64,000 nucleotides of DNA, from positions 1 to 64,000 of the forward strand of contig NZ_VMMX01000012.1 in assembly GCF_013277415.1 (NCBI RefSeq), in the 5' to 3' direction. Positions 28,358 through 37,238 of the stretch are shown here, piece after piece (the stretch's first letter is position 1; every line of letters starts with the position of its first letter). This stretch comes from Streptococcus sp. 68. GTDB lineage: Bacteria > Bacillota > Bacilli > Lactobacillales > Streptococcaceae. The translations under genes were made by a program, and so were the position numbers. Below the pieces are notes generated by a model, which saw only the letters and a program-made list of their open reading frames with translations, searched no databases and was not told the DNA's origin.

Positions 28358-30175
28358 TTATTTTGATTTAACGGGCTTGTCTTGAGCTGTTTTCAAGGCT
28401 GTGGCAATGGTATCTGCATACAATTGTGCTCCTGCTTCAATAGTGCTAGTGTCACTTCCGAAATGGACTTGGTCTGTTCCTGCCCAAATTTCTGGATGCT
28501 CTTTCGCAACTTGATTCCAATCTGCTATCGTGATGTAAGGTGTCTTCTCTGCCAATTCTCTCATATAGGCAGCAGCCTTCTCAACGATGGCATAGGTCTC
28601 TTTTGTCTTATCTCCCTCATAAGGAGTCACCAAAACCATATGATGGCCCTTAGGAAGATTTTTCACGATACTATCCCAATCTTCCTTGTAATTTTCAGGA
28701 TTATTCACACCAGTTGCAATAACTACCATCTTTGGTAGAAATTTATTCTGGCTATTGTTTAGCATGATTTCATTGGCATTCTTGGTTGTTCTGCTGACCT
28801 GAGCATTTATCTGTGCTCCAGGAAGGGCTGTCTGCAAAGCTGTATTTGCCCTTAAAGCAACCGAGTCACCAATTAACATAGTGCCATCAGCAATTCCCAA
28901 ACTATCAGCTTCTGCTCGTTCTGCCATCACCTTGGTCTGGCTAATATTTGTTGCAGCTTGCTTCAAACCATTGACAGTTAAGTCTGTCTCAAACGCTCCC
29001 ACTTGTGGTGCCAACAGAGTTACTAAGAAGACAATGAAGGCCAAGATTCCTGTACTTGTTGCAAGAATTGCGTGAATATAAGGCAGGGGACGAAGAGTTT
29101 GTATAATAGGTGTGTTCTTTCCTGCAATCCAAGGTTCCAATACATAGAATGATAGGCTAGCAAAGCCATAAGAAAAAATCAAAGTCAGCAACACAGCAAA
29201 AGGATTTGAGGTCAACTGTGAGAAAATAATATAGAAAGGCCAATGGAAAAGATAAACCGCATAGCTAGTATCTGCTAAAAAACTAATAATCTTTGGTTCC
29301 TGTACGTTAGGAGTCTTTTCATGTAAGACACGCGCCGCCAGAATCATAGTAAGGGCTGCAAGACTGGCAAGCAGGAAGCCAATAAGATAGGCAAAGAGAT
29401 AGGTAAATTTGACTAAAAAAGTCAAAATGAGTAAGAAGCCAAAAGCTCCTGCAAAAATCAACAGGGTCTTGCGTAAATCCCAGATTTTATCCAACTGCTT
29501 GACGAGGGAAGTCGTCTGACGAACGCCTACAATCGTTGCTAGGATACTTCCCAAAAAGAATGGATAGACATGAGTTAAACTGGAGAAGTAAACAGAGGAA
29601 TAAGAGGTTACTAGAAAACTACCAATAAACATGGAGAAGAAACTAATCAAGAAGGCAGCAGCAGATAAAAGAAAGACCATTCCTCTCAACTGACCATTTG
29701 ATCTGGACTGTTTAGATAAGAACCAAACTGCCAATCCCCAGAGTATATAGTAGTGAACCTCAACAGCCAAGCTCCAATTATGAACAAACAAATGTGGAAT
29801 GAACTGAGATTCATAACTCCCACCTGTTAGAAGTTCATAGAAGTTGGTCATAAAGCCTAAGACACCTGCAATCTGACCACCAATTCCAGCCACATAATCT
29901 TGCCGAACTAGAAAAGTAAAGGGCATGGTTACCAAGACCATCAAAACCACAGGTGGCACAATCCGATAAAAACGTCTCCTAAAAAATCCTATCAAGTCAA
30001 TCTCGTGATTTTTAGAAAATTCTTCGATAAGTAGAGCCGTAATCAGAAAGCCTGAAAATGTGAAAAAGACATCCACCCCGAAAAATCCTCCAGGAAAGAT
30101 GGTCTGAAAGAAGTGATATAAGAGTACCAGTAGTAAACCAGTAATCCTAATCAAGGAAAACCATTTAATGCGCAT
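28358..30175 (-). CDS. Peptidoglycan O-acetyltransferase, OatA/Adr type
   Basis: 605 residues. The N-terminal acyltransferase-3 domain has about ten to eleven membrane helices (residues 8-395) with FFGVDVFFTFSGFLITALLI and RRRFYRIVPP. A C-terminal extracytoplasmic SGNH-like domain follows, with GDSVAL (about 441-446) and DQVHF (Asp and His) near 570. This two-domain form O-acetylates N-acetylmuramic acid and gives lysozyme resistance; the pneumococcal homologue is Adr. It is not in an operon. Confidence 0.9.
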   Translation of the reverse strand: MRIKWFSLIRITGLLLVLLYHFFQTIFPGGFFGVDVFFTFSGFLITALLIEEFSKNHEIDLIGFFRRRFYRIVPPVVLMVLVTMPFTFLVRQDYVAGIGGQIAGVLGFMTNFYELLTGGSYESQFIPHLFVHNWSLAVEVHYYILWGLAVWFLSKQSRSNGQLRGMVFLLSAAAFLISFFSMFIGSFLVTSYSSVYFSSLTHVYPFFLGSILATIVGVRQTTSLVKQLDKIWDLRKTLLIFAGAFGFLLILTFLVKFTYLFAYLIGFLLASLAALTMILAARVLHEKTPNVQEPKIISFLADTSYAVYLFHWPFYIIFSQLTSNPFAVLLTLIFSYGFASLSFYVLEPWIAGKNTPIIQTLRPLPYIHAILATSTGILAFIVFLVTLLAPQVGAFETDLTVNGLKQAATNISQTKVMAERAEADSLGIADGTMLIGDSVALRANTALQTALPGAQINAQVSRTTKNANEIMLNNSQNKFLPKMVVIATGVNNPENYKEDWDSIVKNLPKGHHMVLVTPYEGDKTKETYAIVEKAAAYMRELAEKTPYITIADWNQVAKEHPEIWAGTDQVHFGSDTSTIEAGAQLYADTIATALKTAQDKPVKSK

Positions 30176-30227
30176 ACGAGTTTATTCTCCCTTTCATTAT
30201 ACACTTTATTCTATCAAAAAAAGAAGA

Positions 30228-30256
30228 AAAATCCTAAGAGAAAACTTAGGATTTTT
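30228..30256 (-). terminator. Terminator of tgt
   Basis: On the minus strand AAAATCCTAAG / CTTAGGATTTT with T-rich flank. Confidence 0.88.
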
Positions 30257-30275
30257 AGCTTATATCAATTCCATT

Positions 30276-31615
<1,340 letters not shown>

Positions 31616-32761
31616 TTAGCTGGATCGGATGAAATCCATGAGCTGATTAACGACTTCAACACGTTGATTATCGTTGATGTGGGTATACATATCAAGGGTA
31701 GTTTGAACATTATTATGACCTAATCTGTCCGAAATAATTTTTGCTGTAATACCAGCTTCAAATAGGAGAGAAGCGTGTGTATGTCTAAACCCGTGAGGCG
31801 AAATTTTTTTAAGATTATTGTGTTTACGAAAGAATCTTAAAAGTTTCACTTTCATAGTTGCAGCTAAAAGCCATCCCCCGTCATTGTTCGTAAAAATATA
31901 ATTCAAATCATGTTTATAAGGCACACCAGCCTGGAAATATTCTTTTATTTGCTGTCGTTTCCAGAGTTTTAATACATTCAGAGTTTCATCATCTAAGGTG
32001 ATAACCCTCTTACTCCTTTTGGTTTTAGGATCCTGAACAGTTTGTTTTTTACCAATCACGACAGCCGTGCGAGAAATGCTTAACAACTTATTTTCAAAGT
32101 CAACATCTGACCACATGAGGCCAATTGCTTCTCCAGTTCTCAATCCAGAAAAAGCGAGTAAGTGGAAAAAAGTGTAGTTTACTGGTTTACAATTTGCTTT
32201 GTAAACTTTAAGAAACTCGGTTAGTTCCTGTTTTGTATAGTAGTTTTCTTTGCCCTTTAATGGCCTATTTTTAGGCTTGATAATCTTGTCTAAAGGATTT
32301 GACTTAATGATGTCAATAGAAGTGGCATACTTGAAAATACGGCTGATTACAGAGTAGTAATTGGCATAGAGGATATAGCGATTACTTAACTTAATAGCAA
32401 CCTTCTGACAATAAGCTACACTGATCTGCTGAATCTTCATATCTGTAAAATATGAGTCAATCATAATATTAAGTTTTTTCTTAGTATTCTGATATGTTGT
32501 TGGTTTCACAGTGCTCTTATAGCTATCAAGCCATAACTCAGCAACTTCAGCGAAAGTAGGGTTCTGGAAATCTTCATTGTTTGAAAAACCATTCTCTTCA
32601 ACGTCTAAGAGAAGGTCACGTTCGGCTGCCTTGGCCTCTTTAATGGTTTTAAAACCACGGCGTGTTGTCCGTTTTTCTTTTCCAGTAGCAGGGTCTATGC
32701 CCAGGTATGTTTGAAAGAGATATCTAGTCTCTCCTTTTTTTGTAATATATTTTTTTATCAT
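31616..32761 (-). CDS. int: Phage tyrosine integrase
   Basis: 381 residues. An N-terminal arm-binding segment (Arm-DNA-bind_4-like, RYLFQTYLGIDPATGKEKRTTRRGF) is followed by a SAM-like core-binding domain (about 65-165) and the catalytic domain. The latter has Arg in FSGLRTGEAIGLMW, HGFRHTHASLLFEAG (His-x2-Arg), LGHNNVQTTLDMYTHI and the Tyr nucleophile in the MYTHI segment. It is complete and closely resembles integrases of streptococcal temperate phages. It reads towards tgt, the typical position beside an att site. Confidence 0.95.
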   Translation of the reverse strand: MIKKYITKKGETRYLFQTYLGIDPATGKEKRTTRRGFKTIKEAKAAERDLLLDVEENGFSNNEDFQNPTFAEVAELWLDSYKSTVKPTTYQNTKKKLNIMIDSYFTDMKIQQISVAYCQKVAIKLSNRYILYANYYSVISRIFKYATSIDIIKSNPLDKIIKPKNRPLKGKENYYTKQELTEFLKVYKANCKPVNYTFFHLLAFSGLRTGEAIGLMWSDVDFENKLLSISRTAVVIGKKQTVQDPKTKRSKRVITLDDETLNVLKLWKRQQIKEYFQAGVPYKHDLNYIFTNNDGGWLLAATMKVKLLRFFRKHNNLKKISPHGFRHTHASLLFEAGITAKIISDRLGHNNVQTTLDMYTHINDNQRVEVVNQLMDFIRSS

Positions 32762-32782
32762 AAAAAGTCCTTTCTTTTCGAT

Positions 32783-32801
32783 TGCTTGCCCGCATAGTTG
32801 A
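32783..32801 (+). repeat. First copy of a 19-bp repeat shared with 40808-40826
   Basis: TGCTTGCCCGCATAGTTGA occurs here and again 8 kb downstream. Here it is followed by AAAGG and a 16-codon open frame (32817-32867) that I do not call a gene; there it is followed directly by the DUF771 gene start. Confidence 0.8.
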
Positions 32802-32876
32802 AAAGGTGTAGAACTTATGATAAACTATAGTTGTATTTTTTTATCATCCTTTCCATTGCTTGCTTGATGGAAAGTT

Positions 32877-32924
32877 TAATCCTCACACTCAAAGTTTGGC
32901 GATGGAGAGTGTGGGGATTTTTTG
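32877..32924 (+). terminator. Plus-strand terminator hairpin between int and the membrane protein gene
   Basis: CCTCACACTC / GAGTGTGGGG stem (32881-32890 with 32907-32916) is followed by ATTTTTTG on the plus strand. No plus-strand gene is evident upstream, so it may end an unannotated short transcript starting near the 19-bp repeat. Confidence 0.65.
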
Positions 32925-32933
32925 TTGTCTTTT

Positions 32934-33530
32934 TTACTCTAGACCTGAGCTGATTTTAGAAGTCAACAAGAAAGAACCGTCGTCTTGTTTTGAAAACGAA
33001 AGAATAACGCTCTTATATTTGCTACCAGTAGAAGTATATGATACTGTCTTGCTGTCGTGGTCATTTACTGAACTAGTTGTCACATTGTTAGGTTCTCCGT
33101 GAACGCTAGCAACGTCATCGTAGTTAGTTCCACCAGCTCCATAGTTGATAATATCACCAACTTGAAGCGCATCAAACTGTTCTTTTGTCCAGTTAAATTT
33201 AGCATCTTCCTCTTTTTGAGATGATTCGATAGAAGAACTTACAGAGCTAACAGTCTCTTCAATGTTTTTACCTAGTTCTTTCAATGATTTAGCGTACATT
33301 GCTTGAGTTACTAATACAATAGCAATAGACACGACTGCTAGAACCGTCCCAATAATAGCTAGTGTTTTTGGTCTTTTTCGATTTACTGCAAAACCAATTA
33401 AACCGAAGATAAGAGCTAAAATAGCTAGAATGAATGAAAAATTATTGATGATAGGCATCCATGAGCCAAGTAGAGCAATTGCTCCAAAAATAATAGCTAA
33501 AATACCTAAAACTTTGCGTTCTTGTTTCAT
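32934..33530 (-). CDS. Prophage membrane protein with extracytoplasmic C-terminal domain
   Basis: 198 residues. Two to three N-terminal membrane helices are seen (about 8-27, 29-46 and 56-76; DUF4190-like pattern). A Ser-rich linker (SSVSSSIESSQKEED) leads to a soluble domain, NWTKEQFDALQVGD...YDDVASVHGEPNNVTTSS...KSVILSFSKQDDGSFLLTSKISS. The latter resembles SmpA/OmlA or BLIP-like folds (DUF3862-like) used by lipoproteins. In the lysogeny block, expressed from the repressor side, it is a candidate superinfection-exclusion or lysogenic-conversion protein. That role is inferred from position. Confidence 0.7.
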   Translation of the reverse strand: MKQERKVLGILAIIFGAIALLGSWMPIINNFSFILAILALIFGLIGFAVNRKRPKTLAIIGTVLAVVSIAIVLVTQAMYAKSLKELGKNIEETVSSVSSSIESSQKEEDAKFNWTKEQFDALQVGDIINYGAGGTNYDDVASVHGEPNNVTTSSVNDHDSKTVSYTSTGSKYKSVILSFSKQDDGSFLLTSKISSGLE

Positions 33531-33600
33531 AATGAAACCTCTCTATCAGCTTTTAGTGTGGATCAGTTATTGCACATATTTTTATTTCTGTTTTTTACAT

Positions 33601-33631
33601 GCCAACTATTTCCAAAATGGAAACAGTTGGC
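33601..33631. repeat. 31-base inverted repeat upstream of the prophage membrane protein
   Basis: GCCAACT and TTTCC arms pair with GGAAA and AGTTGGC around a 5-base loop, with one unpaired base on each side. It has no T run and lies about 70 bases upstream of the gene at 32934-33530, so it may be an operator or a 5' leader hairpin. The 435 bases between 33531 and 33965 hold this repeat, the two hairpins listed next, and otherwise AT-rich sequence with no gene. Confidence 0.6.
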
Positions 33632-33653
33632 AGCTCGTCAGATAATAAAATAA

Positions 33654-33676
33654 GGTGTACCTCTTAGAAGTACACC
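33654..33676. repeat. Hairpin in the lysogeny-block intergenic region
   Basis: GGTGTAC / GTACACC, 7-bp perfect stem with a 9-base loop. Confidence 0.55.
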
Positions 33677-33782
33677 AGACGATTTTATCCTTGACGAACA
33701 AGGCTTTTTTACATTCTTAGTGTATTTCTTTTTTTAATTTCTGTCAAACGTCAACTTATTTTAACGACTTATGTTTACTAGA

Positions 33783-33819
33783 ATATGAAAAGAAAAGTAG
33801 CCGTATCAAATACGGCTAC
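33783..33819 (-). terminator. Terminator of the repressor transcript
   Basis: A 10-bp perfect stem GTAGCCGTAT / ATACGGCTAC with a 3-base loop, followed on the minus strand by TTTTCTTTTC. It lies about 145 bases beyond the DUF1828 gene. Confidence 0.8.
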
Positions 33820-33965
33820 CATCACGATATGGATCTAAAATCCAAACCTAAACTTTATGGAGCTAAACTCCTGATAGCTGTATTGTAATATAATTTTCAA
33901 AAAATATCAATTTTGCACAATAGACTTCTTGGATATGGGGGACTATTGCCGAGTGCGGGGATTTT

Positions 33966-34754
33966 TTATATCACATTTGATAATAAAAGAGAATTTTCTA
34001 AGATATCTTTATGAGATAACAATATTATTTTATCTTTGCTATTTTCGTTAAATACCGCTAGGGTTTCTGCCACTTTATCAAATCTATGGTGTATATCGTC
34101 GACTACAGCAATATATTCAACGTTATCTTTATGGTTCTGTAAAATACGTGTATCCATTGCGAGTAATTTAGCCCTGTTGAGATCATTTCCGTTTGAAATA
34201 GTCCTTACAAGTCTTTCTTTTTTGATTGTGGGAATTGCGAAGTCAAATTGCACAGTTATCCCCTCTTTACCTGAATAAGACGGCCTTCTTGTAAAAAGAA
34301 CCTCTCTCTGTACTAAGGTGTTTTCTATTTCGTCATGGAAAACATTTTTAATTGTTGTATCTCGTAAGACTATCATATCATTCACCTGCATAATAGTTTG
34401 GAGCAACCGTTGCTTTGCAAGTGGGAATTTTTCGAGGCTGGTTGTGATAAACAACTCTCCATTTTCAGCTCTCGTACCTAAATTGTTTACGATTGTATTT
34501 AGTAAGTTATTTTTGTATGTTGAACGATTTGAGAAACTAACGCCGTGACTTTTTAAATTGTTAATGGTCCATCCGTCATCTGTGAGTGTGACCCTACCAT
34601 CTGATAAAAACTCAGCATATAGGATGATATGATCAAAATCATTATCTAAAAACGGTGTTCTAATTTCTACTATATTTTTCTCTAGATCATTGAACTTATA
34701 CTCTTTTAATAACCAATCAAAATATATATTTTTTAGTGTATTTGAGTTATTCAT
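33966..34754 (-). CDS. DUF1828/DUF1829-type prophage protein
   Basis: 262 residues from MNNSNTLKNIYFDWLLKEYK. The N-terminal half has the DUF1828-like pattern (VEIRTPFLDNDFDHIILYAEFLSDGRVTLTDDGWTINNLK). The C-terminal half fits DUF1829 (EVLFTRRPSYSGKEG...FDFAIP...ERLVRTISNGNDLNRAKLLAMD). The function of these families is unknown to me; they recur beside phage repressors. The start overlaps the previous stop codon (GATGATGAATAA), so translation is coupled to the gene at 34747-35211. I use the second ATG, spaced 6 bases from GGAGG. Confidence 0.75.
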   Translation of the reverse strand: MNNSNTLKNIYFDWLLKEYKFNDLEKNIVEIRTPFLDNDFDHIILYAEFLSDGRVTLTDDGWTINNLKSHGVSFSNRSTYKNNLLNTIVNNLGTRAENGELFITTSLEKFPLAKQRLLQTIMQVNDMIVLRDTTIKNVFHDEIENTLVQREVLFTRRPSYSGKEGITVQFDFAIPTIKKERLVRTISNGNDLNRAKLLAMDTRILQNHKDNVEYIAVVDDIHHRFDKVAETLAVFNENSKDKIILLSHKDILENSLLLSNVI

Positions 34755-35211
34755 CATCAGCCTCCGTCTTGATATGTGTATATTTGATGAATTCAGAAAA
34801 TACGTCCACAATGTGAGTTAAATTAGGGAAGTCAGAATCTTCAAGCGGGATAGCAACTCTATCCTTTTTATCGTAGTGATTGGAGTATATATGAATGTGA
34901 TTCCCCTCTACAATTGAGTCATCAGGATTCACATGTCTATTAGATGGATTAATGTCTACCCTAACTAAATGATTATGGGAATTTTTAAATCTAATATGAA
35001 TGCTGTAGCGCTCAGGATTCATCCTTCCTCTGTATATGTGAAGTATATATTGAATGTCATCATCATCAATAATAGCTTCGTCTATATCTATTTTACCAAA
35101 TAAAGACGAGATTGTAGTATGGATTTCATTAAAAGAAAGTTCGTTTTTGGGGTACTTCAGTTTGTTAATTAATTCTTGTACCTGCTGATCATTTAAGTCG
35201 TTGTAATTCAT
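34747..35211 (-). CDS. DUF6978-like prophage protein, partner of the DUF1828 gene
   Basis: 154 residues from MNYNDLNDQQVQELINKLKY. A short N-terminal helical part precedes a beta-rich domain (IQYILHIYRGRMNPERYSIHIRFKNSHNHLVRVDINPSNRHVNPDDSIVEGNHIHIY). The domain has several His/Asp residues that could bind metal or nucleic acid. It is encoded between the CI-like repressor and the DUF1828 gene, with the repressor stop 8 bases upstream of its start and overlap into the next gene. Function is not known; I infer a lysogeny accessory, possibly anti-phage, role from position. Confidence 0.7.
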   Translation of the reverse strand: MNYNDLNDQQVQELINKLKYPKNELSFNEIHTTISSLFGKIDIDEAIIDDDDIQYILHIYRGRMNPERYSIHIRFKNSHNHLVRVDINPSNRHVNPDDSIVEGNHIHIYSNHYDKKDRVAIPLEDSDFPNLTHIVDVFSEFIKYTHIKTEADDE

Positions 35212-35218
35212 TTTTTCC

Positions 35219-36034
35219 TTACTCCCCTCTATACACCCCGATAACTGCATAAATCTTGATGTGTGTGTCTTCGGCTGGTGGGAAGTCTAGGGTGATGTCT
35301 TCATACTTGTCATTGAGCGACACTAGGCGTAAGCGTCCATTTTCGGTATAGATCTTTTTGAAGTAAGAACGGTCTCCGTATGCGATAACTGCTAGGTCTC
35401 CGTTGTAGGTGGTCAGTCCTTTGTCTACTAAATAGAGAATGTCTCCGTCTTGGTAGTCAGGCTGCATGGAGTCTCCGCTGACCTTAGTCGCAATATCGTG
35501 ATATGGTGGTTGCTCGTCAACCTCTATAGTCTCTCTGTCTGTATCGTCGTAGCCAAATCCGTAGTTAAATCCAGAAGCTGCTGCCGTCTCAGATACAACC
35601 TCAACTTGGTACAAGCTGAGAACTTCCGATACTTCGTTTATCTTCGTTTCTTCTTCGTTTTGCTCTGTGTAAATCTCGCCATTTGCTTTTTGTCTCTCCA
35701 GAAGCTCCTTAGAAGTCCGTAGGACGATTTTTTTATTATCTGGGGTTAATTGTACCACCTTGTCCGTTATCTGCTGTGTGAGCAAATCTGGGGACGCTGT
35801 GGGGGTGTCTGCTTTACGAATAGGTGGAAATAAATCGTCAATGGTTACGCTGAGAGCAGAGGATATTTTAAACAAAGTATTCTTTTTAGGAGTACGGAAA
35901 CCTTTTTCATAGTTTGCTATAGTTGTATCCCCCATATCCACTAAAGTAGCTAATTCTTTTTGTGTTAATCCACGCTGCAACCGATATTCTTTTATTTTTG
36001 TACCAATGTATATAGCTAATTCTTTGTCAGTCAT
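35219..36034 (-). CDS. CI-like phage repressor (XRE HTH plus S24 peptidase)
   Basis: 271 residues. An N-terminal HTH (about 8-65, GTKIKEYRLQRGLTQKELATLVDMGDTTIANYEKG) is followed by a linker and a LexA/CI-type S24 domain. The S24 domain shows an AAASGFNYG cleavage-like region, the SGDSMQPDYQDGDIL serine motif and a lysine in the YGDRSYFKKIY segment. It maintains lysogeny and should be cleaved during RecA-mediated SOS. Its promoter and the divergent early promoter share the operator region at 36064-36149. Confidence 0.93.
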   Translation of the reverse strand: MTDKELAIYIGTKIKEYRLQRGLTQKELATLVDMGDTTIANYEKGFRTPKKNTLFKISSALSVTIDDLFPPIRKADTPTASPDLLTQQITDKVVQLTPDNKKIVLRTSKELLERQKANGEIYTEQNEEETKINEVSEVLSLYQVEVVSETAAASGFNYGFGYDDTDRETIEVDEQPPYHDIATKVSGDSMQPDYQDGDILYLVDKGLTTYNGDLAVIAYGDRSYFKKIYTENGRLRLVSLNDKYEDITLDFPPAEDTHIKIYAVIGVYRGE

Positions 36035-36063
36035 ATATTTCTCCTGAGTGTTTTCTTAAGTAG

Positions 36064-36149
36064 ATTATAACAAAATATTCACGGAAAGAAAAGTTTTTTT
36101 GTTTTTTCGCAAAAAAACTGTTGACACTTCACGAAAAGTGAGGTATAAT
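36064..36149. promoter_or_regulatory. Divergent lysogeny switch: repressor and early promoters with operators
   Basis: Rightward promoter: TTGACA (36121-36126), 17 bases, TATAAT (36144-36149), both perfect. The spacer contains the operator-like dyad TTCACGAAAAGTGA. Leftward promoter: extended -10 TGTTATAAT (TATAAT is the complement of 36064-36069) with a weak -35. A half-site ATTCACGGAAAG at 36078-36089 overlaps it. The same dyad recurs at 37104-37118. That CI binds these sites is inferred. Confidence 0.85.
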
Positions 36150-36197
36150 ATAATCAAGCTTAAGGAAATAACAAAAAACAAACCGGAGGGAAATAAC

Positions 36198-36473
36198 ATG
36201 AATACATTAAACGAGAAAGCAATCAACATCTTTAAAGCAGTAGCTAAGGAAACTTTAATCCAAGGCACTTACGAGGAAAACTTCCTCTACAGCCAACTTG
36301 AAGCATTCTGTACTAACTGCCGTCAATTCGCTTTTGGATGGACAGAGTTAGCAGAGGAGATTGAACGCCAAGAGCGTTACCTTCTCGATTCTGGTTTCAC
36401 TCAAGATGAAATCGATGACATTCGTTTCGATGCAGCGTTCGCAGGAATGCTGGACAAAATGAATGTAGCCTGA
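36198..36473 (+). CDS. First rightward early phage gene, unknown function
   Basis: 91 residues, MNTLNEKAINIFKAVAKETL..., acidic and mostly helical. It has two cysteines (FCTNC) and a C-terminal helix LLDSGFTQDEIDDIRFDAAF. No HTH is evident, so it is not a Cro by sequence, although it sits where cro is usually found. The ribosome site CCGGAGGG precedes the ATG. It is transcribed from the consensus promoter at 36121-36149. I do not recognise a family. Confidence 0.75.
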   Translation: MNTLNEKAINIFKAVAKETLIQGTYEENFLYSQLEAFCTNCRQFAFGWTELAEEIERQERYLLDSGFTQDEIDDIRFDAAFAGMLDKMNVA

Positions 36474-36508
36474 TTGGTATCACCAAGGTTCGAATCCTTG
36501 GCAGGTTG
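36467..36508 (+). other. tRNA-like mini-element: acceptor-like stem plus T-arm
   Basis: CAAGG-TTCGAAT-CCTTG (36484-36500) is a canonical TPsiC arm, including the TTCGAAT loop. AGCCTG (36467-36472) can pair with CAGGTT (36502-36507), five Watson-Crick pairs and one G-T, as an acceptor-like stem. There is no D or anticodon arm. It overlaps the stop codon of the preceding gene. It could be a tRNA-gene remnant or a structured mRNA element. Confidence 0.5.
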
Positions 36509-36545
36509 TTGCTCCAAGAGCAAAATAAAAAAGGAGGTGCAGCCA

Positions 36546-36644
36546 ATGAGGCGACAGGAAAAAAGACCTAAAAAAAGAGAATTCGGCTTAAAAATCCAAA
36601 TTCTCTGGTTCAAAATTGAGTTCCATTACTCAATAGAGTGGTAG
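36546..36644 (+). CDS. Small basic early phage protein
   Basis: 32 residues, MRRQEKRPKKREFGLKIQIL..., ending FHYSIEW. The strong ribosome site AAGGAGGTGCAGCCA precedes the ATG and supports translation. The protein is very basic at the N-terminus and aromatic at the C-terminus. I do not recognise it. Confidence 0.5.
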   Translation: MRRQEKRPKKREFGLKIQILWFKIEFHYSIEW

Positions 36645-36652
36645 GAACTTAA

Positions 36653-36686
36653 GGGGCTGACCTAAAGCCCCTCCCCTTTACGGGGC
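36653..36686 (+). other. Alternative hairpins after the small basic gene
   Basis: GGGGCT/AGCCCC (36653-36671) and GCCCC/GGGGC (36667-36686) share the same middle strand and exclude each other. There is no T run. This might be an attenuator or an RNA-stability element. Confidence 0.4.
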
Positions 36687-36738
36687 ACTGTCATTATATC
36701 ACATAGGCTGTATCTCCTGCAAGAAAAAGGAGAAAAAT

Positions 36739-36897
36739 ATGGATTGGAAAAAATTCTTGTTTGGTAACTTTGATTACGAAAAGACAAGTCAAGACAATCA
36801 TGCAAAAACTTCCTTGGAAATTCGAGGTGGACTTATTCCGAGTATATTGTTCTGGTCTGGTATTATCGTACTAATTTTATATTTAATTTTCAGATAG
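36739..36897 (+). CDS. Small single-span membrane protein of the early region
   Basis: 52 residues, MDWKKFLFGNFDYEKTSQDN..., with one hydrophobic helix near the C-terminus (about 33-51, IPSILFWSGIIVLILYLIF). AAGGAG precedes the ATG. It ends just before the HTH gene whose ribosome site overlaps its stop. Function not recognised; small early phage membrane proteins often affect host physiology or exclusion, which is only a guess here. Confidence 0.6.
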   Translation: MDWKKFLFGNFDYEKTSQDNHAKTSLEIRGGLIPSILFWSGIIVLILYLIFR

Positions 36898-36912
36898 GGA
36901 GGTGATTATGGT

Positions 36913-37122
36913 TTGCAAATTCTTTTATATAAACTGAGGAAGGAGAAAAATATTTCTCAGAAAGAAATGGCAGATGTTATCGGAAAAAGCGAGAATAGCT
37001 ATCGCAACAAAGAATTAGGTAAACAAGATTTTAAACTGAGTGAAATGTTCAAAATCGCCCATTATTTCGGTAAAGAATTGGGCGATATATTCACACCTCA
37101 GACTTCACGAAAAGTGAAATAA
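36913..37122 (+). CDS. XRE-family HTH protein (Cro-like)
   Basis: 69 residues, an almost bare helix-turn-helix domain: LRKEKNISQKEMADVIGKSENSYRNKELGKQDFKLSEMFKIAHYFG. I use the TTG start at 36913, placed 10 bases after GGGAGG; an ATG at 36908 is in another frame and gives only nine codons. It is a candidate Cro-type regulator. The operator-like dyad at 37104-37118 lies at its very end. Confidence 0.75.
   Translation: MQILLYKLRKEKNISQKEMADVIGKSENSYRNKELGKQDFKLSEMFKIAHYFGKELGDIFTPQTSRKVK
37104..37118. promoter_or_regulatory. Second repressor-type operator
   Basis: TTCAC-GAAAA-GTGAA is a 5-bp-arm palindrome. The 16 bases ACTTCACGAAAAGTGA are identical to those inside the early promoter at 36126-36141, nearly 1 kb away. 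Confidence 0.75.
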
Positions 37123-37161
37123 AACACCTAAAATCAAAAAAGGTCAAACTTTTTCAAAATC

Positions 37162-37206
37162 GATAGAATAATTCTATCAAAACTGTTGACAAGTACCAAC
37201 AGTTTT
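37162..37206. promoter_or_regulatory. Two abutting dyads before the second HTH gene
   Basis: GATAGAAT-A-ATTCTATC (37162-37178) is immediately followed by AAAACTGTTG-8-CAACAGTTTT (37179-37206). A TTGACA (37186-37191) lies inside the second dyad, but I see no good -10 at 17 bases. These look like operators for one of the small HTH proteins. Confidence 0.65.
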
Positions 37207-37238
37207 GAAAAGACCTATTAGTAGAAAGGAAAAAGTCG

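Noticed and set aside
32817..32867. 16-codon open frame after the 19-bp repeat
   Set aside because: Too short and with only a modest ribosome site; not supported as a gene, although the hairpin after it is real.
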